Origin: Mytilus californianus
Taxonomy: Eukaryota; Mollusca; Bivalvia; Mytilida; Mytilidae
DNA: 64,000 nt
Direction of reading: 5' to 3'
NCBI RefSeq assembly: GCF_021869535.1
Contig: NW_026262668.1
Coordinates: 71,135,558 to 71,199,557, forward strand
Position numbers and translations under genes: made by a program. The notes below the pieces were generated by a model. That model was not told where the DNA came from, searched no databases, and saw only the letters and a list, made by a program, of their open reading frames with translations. How positions within the stretch are numbered: the first letter of the stretch is position 1; every line of letters starts with the position of its first letter. Of this stretch, positions 54,235 to 64,000 are shown piece by piece.

Positions 54235-54311
54235 CTAAAAAAAAAATCCAAAGAAGTAAAAATTTTTGTAAACCAACTAATAATATTACATGACTTTCAT
54301 AAGTAGAAAAA

Positions 54312-54490
54312 TACTGTAAATTCAGAAATTGTTGTGTTCATTCATTATTTTCATTTTTGAATTTTCCAAAATGTAAATTAATTAATTGCGATTTCAGGAA
54401 AATATGCATACAGATATGTGTATCGATTTCGGAATGCTAATTCTTAATATTGCGATTCTCACCCAGTCACATTTTCAGCAATAATAAAAG
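54312..54490. mobile_element. Decayed CTGTAAATTCAG MITE
   Basis: The left end TACTGTAAATTCAGAAATTG and interior TTGCGATTTCAGGAAAAT match the intact MITE at 53362; the right end is lost. Confidence 0.6.
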
Positions 54491-54649
54491 TGGTAATGTG
54501 AGTGTACTCAAATTACACATATTTTAACACTTGTTTTTACCTACGTTTATTAAACAGATAAAAGTTCCCATTCTGTGTTTATTTGTAGATGTATCCCTAT
54601 TTAATTATAAATTTCCCAAATTTAATTTTTTGAATCCATACTGAATTAT

Positions 54650-55085
54650 AGAATAAATTACTTCGCTGAGCGCAGCTGGATACGACCGCAGATGTCCAAC
54701 CCTGAAAAGTTGGGGCCAAAATGGAAACAATATTCACGCTTGATACAGGTTTGAATTTGGATTGTAACTAAATTTTTGACACATAATAGGTTTCTGACAC
54801 AGAATAACTGTAGTCAAAGAACTTCAAATTGGTTATATGATTTGAATTTATATTCAATTTTTTGCTTTTGTGCAATACACTATGCTGTTGCGAATTGCCC
54901 CCCCCCCCCCCCCACAAAAAAAATAATTTTACCCCGGTTTTTTGCTTTTGTGCAATACACTATGCTGTTGAATATTAACCCCCCAAAAAAATTTTCTTTT
55001 AATTTTTGAAATCTGAAATGAGAAAAATTGTCCCCCCCCTCCAATTTTTTTTCACCTCCCCCCTTTCCCTTATTCCCAAAAAAAT
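54650..55085 (+). mobile_element. Family C element, truncated copy 2
   Basis: Left module CTTCGCTGAGCGCAGCTGG and GATACGACCGCAG, then C-runs (54897-54913, 55032-55075) with a duplicated TTTTGCTTTTGTGCAATAC. It stops where family B begins. Confidence 0.65.
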
Positions 55086-55089
55086 AAAT

Positions 55090-56305
55090 GTGGATAGTGG
55101 ACACATGTGGACACAGATGATGCCCCCGCTTGCATATCATATAGTTATAAAGGGACATAACTGAAGAACAGTAAAAGTGACGCTACCCAAATTTGAACTT
55201 GATCTGAGCATTGTGTGTATGTCTCATAACATTTGGTTAAGGATAACTTAAGTAGAGAACAGAAACTAAAAATTCAGCAATTTTTCTATTTGTAAACATG
55301 CATAACTCTAGAACGGTTGTGAATAAAATTTATAACTAAAGTTAGAGAACGGAAACAAAAAATTCAGCAATTTTTGTGTTTATAAAGGGACATAACTCAA
55401 GAATGGTAAAAGTGTCGCCACCAAATTTCTTACTTAATCTGTATTATGTAGTAATACACATTGTGTATAAGTTTCATAACATTTGGTTGAGGCAAACTAA
55501 AGTTTTAAAACGAAAACAAAACTAGAGGCTCTAAAGAGCCTGTGTCGCTCACCTTGGTCTATGTGTATATTAAACAAAGGACACAGATGGATTCATGACA
55601 AAATTGTGTTTTGGTGATGGTGATGTGTTTGTAGATCTTACTTTACTGAACATTCTTGCTCCTTACTATTATCTCTATCTATAATGAACTTGGCCCGGTA
55701 GTTACAGTGGAAAATATTTTGTAAAAATTTACAAAAATTTACAAAATTTATGAAAATTGTAAAAAATTGACTATAAAGGGCAATAACTCCTTAAGGGGTC
55801 AATTGACAATTTTGGTCATGTTGACTTATTTGTAGATCTAACTTTGCTGTACATTATTGCTGTTTACAGTTTATCTCTATCTATAATAATATTCAAGATA
55901 ATAACCAAAAGCTGCAAAATTTTCTTAAAATTACCAATTCAGGGGCAGCAATCCAACAACATGTTGCCTGATTGGTCTGAAAATTACAGGGCAGATAGAT
56001 CTTGACCAAATGAACAATTTTATCCTCATCAGATTTGCTCTAAATGCTTTGGTTTCAGAGATATGAGCCAAAAACTGCATTTTACCCTATGTACTATTTT
56101 TTAGCCAGGTGAGCTAAAAATTGTACTTGATCTTAGTTTTGTGGTAATGAATATTGTGTATAGGTTTCATAATGTTTGGTTGGGGCAAACTTAAGTTACA
56201 GAATGGAAACTAAAAATTTTGCAATCTTTTAATTTATAAAGGGGCATAACTCAATAATGGTTAAAGTGACACTACCCAAATTCAACTTGATCTGTGTTTT
56301 ATCAG
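55090..56305. mobile_element. Family B element, copy 2, interrupted by family A
   Basis: Starts GATGATGCCCCCGCTTGC. The core runs to about 55520, resumes after the family A insert with TGTACTTGATCTTAG at 56121, and stops near 56302 without a right end. Family B may continue at 57640 beyond the family C insertion. Confidence 0.7.
55520..56117 (+). mobile_element. Family A element, copy 4, internally deleted, nested in family B
   Basis: Left end CTAGAGGCTCTAAAGAGCC, GCTCACCT; the core stops inside a unit at TTTTTTAGCC and jumps to CAGGTGAGCTAAAA. Only ~600 bp, versus 1.6-1.8 kb for full copies. Family B sequence continues on both sides. Confidence 0.8.
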
Positions 56306-56389
56306 TGGAAGTCAAAATTAAACATTGCATTGTATAAAGCATTGATTGTAGTTGATTAAACTATAATCATGGACCAAGGAAGATAACTC

Positions 56390-57625
56390 CAATTATAATA
56401 AAATGCTCCGCTGGGCGCAGCTTGATACGACTGCAGATGTCAAACCCTGAACAGTTGGGGCAAGTATGGACACAACATTCAAGCTTGATACACACTGACT
56501 TTGGATTGTGATTAAATATTTGACACAGCATAGGTTTCTGACACAGAATGAATGTGGTCTAAGAACTTATAAATTTTTAATTTACCTATTCAAACCATAT
56601 CATTATTATTTGCTTTTGTATATAAATCAGAAATAACCAATTTAAATGGAAAATTTTAAAGAAAAAAAAAGGAAAAAAAGGAAAAAAAAATCCCTCCCCC
56701 CCCATTATGATTCATCACCCCCAAACTCAATCCCAGCCTTCCCTTTGTGGTATGGTACCTTGCTTGCAGTACAATTTCAGAGAGATCCATACACTTGAAC
56801 ACAAGATATTGTCTGGAAACTAGAAAAATGCTTGTTTTTTTGCCCCTTTTTGGCCCCAAATTCCTAAACGTTTAGCGCAATTACCCCCAAACTCAAACCC
56901 AGCTTTCCCTTTGTGATATGGAACCTTGTAGTATAATTTCATAAAGATCCATACACTTACACACAACTTATTGTCCTGAAACTAGAAAAATGGTTGTTTT
57001 TTGCCCCTTTTTGGCCCCTAATTCCTAAAAGTTTGAGGCAATTCCCCCCAAAATCAATCCAAGCCTCCTTCTCTTTGTGGTATGGTACCTTGCAGTACAA
57101 TTTCAGAGAGATCCATACACTTGAACACAAGTTATTGTCTGGAAACTAAAAAAATGCTTATTTTTGGCCCCTTATTCCTAAACGTTTTGGGCAATTACCC
57201 CCAAACTCAATTCCAGCTTTCCCTTTGTGATATGGAACCTTTTAGTACAATTTCAGAAAGATCCATAAACTTACACACAAGTTATTGTCATGAAACTAGA
57301 AAAATACTTGTTTTTTGCCCCTTTTTGGCCCCTAATTCCTAAAATTTTGAGGCAATTACCCCCAAAATCAATCCCAGCATTCCCTTTATGATATGGAACC
57401 TTGTGGTACAATGGGCTTATTTTTGGCCCCTTTTTGGCCCCTAATTCCTTAACTGTTGGTACCATAACCCCCAAAATCAATCCAAACCTTCCTTTTGTGG
57501 TATTGAACCTTATGGTAAAATTTCATAGAGATCCATCTTAAACTAAAGTTAGAGTGCGAAAACCAATGTGTCTTCAACGTCATACCTATATACTACCACA
57601 AATTTTTTTTGCAGTTGTATAAAAA
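56390..57625 (+). mobile_element. Family C tandem-core element, copy 3
   Basis: Left module GCTCCGCTGGGCGCAGCTTG and GATACGACTGCAG; right end TTGCAGTTGTATAAAAA. About five ~155-bp core units (TTGGCCCCTAATTCCTAAA, GAGAGATCCATACACTT, ACAAGTTATTGTC). The open frames come from the repeat and are not genes. Confidence 0.75.
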
Positions 57626-57639
57626 TTACTTGATATTAA

Positions 57640-58383
57640 GAAGAAAAAAATTTTTTTGCAATTTTTCCATTTATAAAGGGGCATAACTCTAGAATGGTTT
57701 AAGTGACGCCATCAAAATTCAGACTTGATCTGTTTTTTGTGGTAATAAGCATTGTGTATAAGTTTCATAACATTTGGTTGAGGCAAACTTAAGTTAGAGA
57801 ACGGAAACTAAAAATTTTGCAATTTTTCCATTTATAAAGGGCCTAACTCTAAAACAGTTAAAGTGACGCCACCAAAATTCAAACTTGATCTGTGTTTTGT
57901 GGTAATAAGCATTGTGTATAAGTTTCATAACATTTGGTTGAGGCAAACTTAAGTTAGAGAACGGAAACTAAAAATTTTGCAATTTATCCATTTATAAAGG
58001 GGTATAACTCTAGAATGGTTAAAGTGACGCCACCAAAATTCAAACTTGATCTGTGTTTTGTGGTAATAAGCATTGTGTATAAGTTTCATAACATTTGGTT
58101 GAGGCAAACTTAAGTTAGAGAACGGATACTAAAAATTTTGCAATTTTTCCATTTATAAAGGGGCATTTCTCTAGAACGGTTAAAGTGACACCACCAAAAT
58201 TCAAACTCGATCTGTGTTCTGTGGTAATAAGCATTGTGTTTAAGTGTCATAACATTTGGTTGAGGCAAACTAAAGTTAGAGATCGGAAACCAACTTTGGG
58301 ACGTATGGACTTTCGGACGGACGTACGTACAGACGGACAAAGGGTAAAACTTAATGCCCCCTCTGCTACAGCGGGGGCATAAA
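57640..58383. mobile_element. Family B right half with four 160-bp units
   Basis: GCATTGTGTATAAG (third copy with one change) recurs at about 57748, 57909, 58069 and 58230. It ends GACGGACGTACGTACAGACG, then ATGCCCCC...GCGGGGGCATAA (58353-58382). Confidence 0.8.
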
Positions 58384-58597
58384 AATCTTTCCCTCGAGAT
58401 ATGGTCAGTATCTCAATCCAAATTTCTAATGGAGTTTGCAACCATAATTACCCATTTAAATACATCATAAAAGTTTTAAAATATAAAATGACATACATAG
58501 TCATGGCTAAAATTAATATCAATTAATAGTAACTGCTAAAAATAAATTGACAGCTAATCACCTCAAGACAATCATCATTTCTTAATACATAATTTAC

Positions 58598-58666
58598 AAG
58601 CAGTGTAAGGGAGGTAATCAGACAGTGTTCTTTTAATTGATTTGGATTACCTCCCTTACACTGCTT
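58598..58666. repeat. Inverted repeat, 22-bp perfect arms
   Basis: 58598-58619 (AAGCAGTGTAAGGGAGG...) and 58645-58666 are exact reverse complements around a 25-nt loop. Probably a tiny MITE; no target duplication is clear. Confidence 0.85.
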
Positions 58667-58679
58667 TTAAATTGTCTCA

Positions 58680-59100
58680 ATTGTCCTTTAACCAGAAAAA
58701 CCCTTGTTTTTCACCTTTTTTTGCCCCTAATTCCTATATGGTTTGAGCCATAACCCCCCAAAGTCAATCCTAACCATCCCTTTGTAGTATGGAAACTTGT
58801 GGTATAATTTCAGAGAGATTCATACACTTTAACACAAGTTATTGTCTGGAAACTACAAAAATGCTTATCTAGGCCCCTTTTTGGCCCCTAATTCCTAAAC
58901 AGTTTAGACCATAACCCCCAAAATCAATCCCAACCTTCCTTTAGTGGTTATAAACCTTGTGTTAAAATTTTATTGATTTCTATTTACTTACACTAAAAGT
59001 TATTATCCGGAAACATCTGTCTTCGGACGACGACGACGACAACGTGATACCAATATACGACCAAAAATTTTTTAATTTTTGCGGTCATATAAAAATAGGT
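58680..59100 (+). mobile_element. Family C right-end fragment, copy 4
   Basis: Core units (CCCCTAATTCCTAAAC, TCAATCCCAACC) end in GGACGACGACGACGACAACG, CCAATATACGACC and TTTTGCGGTCATATAAAAA. The left end is missing. Confidence 0.75.
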
Positions 59101-59420
59101 TTGAACCAACCTACAAACAACCCAAGATTCTGCAATGAGGAGTACCTAATTGCATACATGCTTAATTTTATTTCCGTAAAAGTCGAAGAACTGATTTTTG
59201 GTTTATTTCTGTACATTTTTAGAACAATTTGACAATAGTCCATGCTTACTATCCTTTTTGTTGGAAATGGATGCCTCCAAAATTTTTGTGGATGTCACAT
59301 GCGATGTTTGTGTAAATTTTACTTTTTGTACTGGATACTACACCTGCTGATTATAATGTGACCTTTTTGTGTATAATTAAGTATATTTAGCTGTGTTGAA
59401 AGCAGTATAATGGCAAATTA
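59100..59420. other. Non-repetitive AT-rich stretch
   Basis: Between two family C copies; no gene seen. A 62-codon frame (59044-59232) overlaps the preceding element end and has no recognisable content. Confidence 0.35.
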
Positions 59421-59604
59421 TAATAAAATGCTTCGCTGGGCGCAGCTTGATACGACCGCAGAGGTCGAACCCTGAACAGTTGGGGCAAGTATGGACACAA
59501 CATTCAAGCTTGATACAGCTCCGAATTTGGATTGTGATTAAATATTTGACACAGCATAGGTTTCTGACACAGAAAGAATGTGGTCTAAGAACTTCAATTT
59601 TTTT

Positions 59605-62600
59605 AATTTACCTATTCTGGTCCAATGTCCAAAATCAAAATACATGGTTAGATTCAGCATATCAAAGAACCCCATATATTCAATTTTTGTTGAAATCAAA
59701 CAAAGTTTAATTTTGGACCCCAACTTGGACAAACTTGAAAACTGGTCCCATAATCAAAAATCTGAACACATGTTTAGATTCAGCATATCAAAGTACCCAA
59801 AGAATTCAATTTTTGTTAAAATCAAACTAAGTTTAATTTTGGACCCTTTGGACCTTAATGTAGACCAATTTAAAAAACAGGACCCAAAAATAAAAATCTA
59901 AAAACACGGTTAGATTTGGCATATCAAAGAACCCCAATAATTCAATTTTTGATGAAATCAAACAAAGTTTAATTTTGGACCCTTTTGACCTCAATATGAA
60001 CCAATTTGATAGCAGGCCCACAAAATAAAAAATCTAAGTACATGGTAAGATTCAGCATATCAAAGAACCCCATATATTCAATTTTTGTTGAAATCAAACA
60101 AAGTTTAATTTTGGACCCCAATTTGGACCAACTTGAAAACTGGGCCAAAAATCTAAAATCTAAATACATGTTTAGATTCAGCATATCAAAGAACCCCATA
60201 TATTCAATTTTTGTTGAAATCAAACAAAGTTTAATTTTGGACCCCAACTTGAAAACTGGTCCCATAATCAAAAATCTAAACACATGTTTAGATTCAGCAT
60301 ATCAAAGAACCCCAAAAATTCAATTTTTGTTAAAATCAAACTAAGTTTAATTTTGGACCCTTTGGACCTTAATGTAGACCAATTTAAAAAACAGGACCCA
60401 AAAATAAAAATCTAAAAACACGGTTAGATTTGGCATATCAAAGAACCCCAATAATACAATTTTTGATGAAATCAAACAAAGTTTAATTTTGGACCCTTTT
60501 GACCTCAATATGAACCAATTTGATAGCAGGCCCACAAAATAAAAAATCTAAGTACATGGTAAGATTCAGCATATCAAAGAACCCCATATATTCAATTTTT
60601 GTTGAAATCAAACAAAGTTTAATTTTGGACCCCAATTTGGACCAACTTGAAAACTGGGCCAAAAATCTAAAATCTAAATACATGTTTAGATTCAGCATAT
60701 CAAAGAACCCCATATATTCAATTTTTGTTGAAATCAAACAAAGTTTAATTTTGGACCCCAACTTGGACCAACTTGAAAACTGGTCCCATAATCAAAAATC
60801 TAAACACATGTTTAGATTCAGCATATCAAAGAACCCCAAAAATTCAATTTTTGTTAAAATCAAACTAAGTTTAATTTTGGACCCTTTGGACCTTAATGTA
60901 GACCAATTTAAAAAACAGGACCCAAAAATAAAAATCTAAAAACACGGTTAGATTTGGCATATCAAAGAACCCCAATAATTCAATTTTTGATGAAATCAAA
61001 CAAAGTTTAATTTTGGACCCTTTTGACCTCAATATGAACCAATTTGATAGCAGGCCCACAAAATAAAAAATCTAAGTACATGGTAAGATTCAGCATATCA
61101 AAGAACCCCATATATTCAATTTTTGTTGAAATCAAACAAAGTTTAATTTTGGACCCCAATTTGGACCAACTTGAAAACTGGGCCAAAAATCTAAAATCTA
61201 AATACATGTTTAGATTCAGCATATCAAAGAACCCCATATATTCAATTTTTGTTGAAATCAAACAAAGTTTAATTTTGGACCCCAACTTGGACCAACTTGA
61301 AAACTGGTCCCATAATCAAAAATCTAAACACATGTTTAGATTCAGCATATCAAAGAACCCCAAAAATTCAATTTTTGTTAAAATCAAACTAAGTTTAATT
61401 TTAGACCCTTTGGACCTTAATGTAGACCAATTTAAAAAACGGGACCCAAAATTAAAAATCTAAATACACGGTTAGATTTGGCATATCAAAGAACCACAAT
61501 AATTAAATTTTTGATGAAATCAAACAAAGTTTAATTTTGGACCCTTTTGACCTCAATATGAACCAATTTGATAGTGGGCCCACAAATAAAAAATCTAAAT
61601 ACATGGTAAGATTCAGCATATCAAAGAACCCCATATATTCAATTTTTGTTGAAATCAAACAAAGTTTAATTTTGGACCCCAATTTGGACCAACTTGAAAA
61701 CTGGGCCAAAAATCTAAAATCTAAATACATGTTTAGATTCAGCATATCAAAGAACCCCATATATTCAATTTTTGTTGAAATCAATCAAAGTTTAATTTTG
61801 GACCCCAACTTGGACCAACTTGAAAACTGGGCCCATAATCAAAAATCTAAACACATGTTTAGATTCAGCATATCAAAGAACCCCAAGAATTCAATTTTTG
61901 TTAAAATCAAACTAAGTTTAGTTTTGGACCCTTTGGACCTTAATGTAGACCAATTTAAAAACGGGACCCAAAATCAAAAATCTAAATACACGGTTAGATT
62001 TGGCATATCAAAGAACCCCAATAATTCAATTTTTGATGAAATCAAACAAAGTTTAATTTTGGACCTTTTTGACCTCAATATGAACCAATTTGATAGCGGG
62101 TCCACAAATAAAAAATCTAAATACATGGTTAGATTCAGCATATCAAAGAACCCCAAGAATTCAATTTTTGATGAAATCAAACAAAGTTTAATTTTGGACC
62201 CTTTTGACCTCAATGTGGACAAAGTTGATAACGGGGCCCAAAAATCAAAAATCTAAATACATGGTTAGATTCAGCATATCAAAGAACCCCATGTATTCAA
62301 TTTTTGTTGAAATCAAACAAAGTTTAATTTTGGACCCCGATTTGGACCAACTTGAAAACTGGGCCCATAATCAAAAATCTAAATACATGTTTAGATTCAG
62401 CATATCAAAGTACTCTAAAAATTCAATTTTTGTTAAAATCAAACTAAGTTTAATTTTGGACCCTTTTGACCTTAATGTAGACCAATTTGAAAACGGAACC
62501 AAAAATTAAGAATCTAAATACACGGTTAGATTCGGCATATCAAAGAACCCCAATAATTCAATTTTTGATGAAATCAAACAAAGTTAAATTTTGGACCCTT

Positions 62601-62695
62601 TAGACCTCAATGTGGACCAATTTAAAAACGGGGCCCAAAATCCAAAAACTTAATACACGGTTAGATTCAGCATATTAAAGAACCCCAAGAATTCA
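59605..62695. repeat. ~130-bp satellite in a four-monomer higher-order array
   Basis: About 24 monomers of 126-136 bp share TTCAGCATATCAAAGAACCC, ATTCAATTTTTG and AAGTTTAATTTTGGACCC. Four types alternate in fixed order, giving a ~524-bp super-unit; its boundaries recur near 59979, 60493, 61017 and 61542, the first interval short because of a 10-bp deletion near 60251. Long open frames exist on both strands and follow the monomer, not a gene. Confidence 0.93.
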
Positions 62696-62749
62696 AGAAT
62701 AAAACCCCATTGAAATTGATCAAGAAATAAGCAATTTATACGAAGTATC

Positions 62750-62965
62750 TTCTTTTGCACAATACTGTGCAATTGAATATTTCTTGCTATTGTGCAATAC
62801 TGTACAATTGACAATTTCTTGCTATTGCGCAATATTGTGCTATTGGATATTTCTTGCTATTGCGCAATAGAAGATTTCTTGCTATTGCGCAATACTGTGC
62901 AATTGAAGATTTCTTGCAATTGTGCAATACTGTGCAATTGAAAATTTCTTGCTATTGCACAATAC
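62750..62965. repeat. TTGCTATTGTGCAATA tandem repeat, ~35-bp unit
   Basis: ATTTCTTGCTATTGCGCAAT, ACTGTGCAATTGAA and variants recur about six times. Single copies lie at corresponding places in family C copies 1 (30003) and 2 (54860-54970). Confidence 0.85.
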
Positions 62966-63737
62966 TTATTATATAATAATTTACACATCCTGTTTGGTGT
63001 GTATCTCCTACCATATCATTATTATTTGCTTTTAAATATTAATCAGAAATAACCAACTCAAAATGGAAAATTTTAAAAGAAAAAAAAAAGGAAAAAAAAA
63101 ATCCCCCCCCCCCAAATTTTTTGAACCCCCTTATGATTCATCACCCCCAAACTCAATCCCAGCCTTCCCTTTGTGGTATGGTACCTTGCAGTACAATTTC
63201 AGAGAGATCCATACACTTGAACACAAGTTATTGTCTGGAAACTAGAAAAATGCTTATTTTTGGCCCCTTTTTGGCCCCCAATTCCTAAACGTTTCGGGCA
63301 ATTACCCCCAAACTCAATTCCAGTTTTCCCTTTGTGATATGGAACCTTGTAGTACAATTTCAGAAATATCCAAACACTTACACACAAGTTATTGTCCTGA
63401 AACTAGAAAAATGCTTGTTTTTTGCCCCTTTTTTGGCCCCTAATTCCTAAAATTTTGAGGCAATTACCCCCAAAATCAATTACAGCCTTCCCTTTGTGAT
63501 ATGGAACCTTGTGGTACAATGTCAGAGAGATCCATACACTTACACACAAGTTATTGTCTGGAAGTTACAAAAATGCTTATTTTTGGCCCCTTTTTGGCCC
63601 CTAATTCCTTAACTGTTGGTACCATAACCCCCAAAATCAATCCCCACCTTCCTTTCGTGGTATTGAACCTTATGGTAAAATTTCATGGAGATCCATTCAC
63701 TTAAACTAAAGTTAGAGTGCGAAAACCAATGTGTCTT

Positions 63738-63749
63738 CGGACGACGCCA

Positions 63750-63811
<62 letters not shown>

Positions 63812-63812
63812 C
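63738..63812. repeat. GAC trinucleotide microsatellite
   Basis: Some 24 near-perfect GAC/AAC triplets just inside the right end of the family C element; shorter runs occupy the same position at 59025-59044. The valine-rich minus-strand frame here is an artefact of it. Confidence 0.95.
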
Positions 63813-63867
63813 AACTTCATACCAATATACGACCAAAAAATTTTCAATTTTTGCGGTCGTATAAAAA

Positions 63868-64000
63868 GATGAATTGTTTAGTCTCTTAGTAAATCTATAA
63901 GATTCCTTCTGCTTATTGTGCAAAATGGGTGCAAATTGGGTATTCCATGGAATTTGGGTACTGTTACATTAACTGAGAAAAAAAGATCGTTTTCTGGATA
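63868..64000. other. Unassigned sequence at the window edge
   Basis: No exon resembling the upstream part of NUP188 is visible. Confidence 0.3.

Larger units (their letters stand above)
59421..63867 (+). mobile_element. Family C element, copy 5, expanded by satellite
   Basis: Left module CTTCGCTGGGCGCAGCTTG and ATACGACCGCA (59450-59460); right end TGCGGTCGTAT (63852-63862). Between them lie a 3.1-kb satellite, a TGCAATA tandem (62750-62965), ordinary family C units (63110-63720) and a GAC microsatellite. At 4.4 kb it is about four times the other copies. Confidence 0.75.

Noticed and set aside
59538..62509. Many overlapping open frames of 60-239 codons on both strands
   Set aside because: They track the satellite monomer, appear on both strands and match no protein family.
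63609..63923. 104-codon minus-strand frame with a valine run
   Set aside because: The valines are the GAC microsatellite; the rest is the family C end.
54235..64000. Search for upstream NUP188 exons
   Set aside because: No minus-strand stretch with flanking splice sites resembling the preceding ~430 residues was found; the region is repeat-filled intron as far as can be seen.

Overview
This window is animal nuclear DNA: AT-rich, intron-rich and crowded with short inverted-repeat transposons. The dispersed repeat families, the tRNA-derived SINE and the gene content point to a bivalve mollusc, most likely a marine mussel (Mytilus-like). That species call is inferred from remembered repeat families, not from a search.

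One gene dominates. The minus strand carries 31 consecutive exons of NUP188, the large scaffold nucleoporin of the nuclear pore inner ring, from 54234 down to 1588. The exons total 3594 nt (1198 codons), every intron phase agrees, and the translation follows vertebrate NUP188 collinearly from roughly residue 435 to 1640. The 5' exons lie beyond 64000 and the last ~110 codons are not seen on the expected strand. Two introns (after exons 13 and 30) need GC donors. A 77-bp minisatellite of about 34 copies has amplified the 3' splice site and first codons of exon 23, so intron 22 is full of decoy acceptors.

The 13-kb intron 27 (5746-18777) holds a complete intronless B-box (TRIM-like) gene on the plus strand (10388-12166) and a decayed Tigger/pogo DNA transposon (14180-16965, TA target duplication).

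The remaining introns and the 54.6-63.9 kb flank are mostly transposon material. Five non-autonomous families with a tandem-repeat core recur, here called A to E: A ends in GCTCACCT, B in ATGCCCCC, C in ATACGACCGCA, D in TGTCTCGCCTT, and E is a GGTCA-rich tandem element. There are also TA-flanked MITEs, hAT-type elements with 8-bp target duplications, a Harbinger-type MITE, a Penelope-like reverse transcriptase fragment, a truncated non-LTR retrotransposon, a SINE and a decayed hammerhead-ribozyme repeat. Several are nested in one another. The right flank contains a family C element swollen by about 24 monomers of a ~130-bp satellite in a four-monomer higher-order pattern.

No rRNA, functional tRNA or CRISPR array is seen. 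All similarity statements rest on remembered family sequences; no database search was run.
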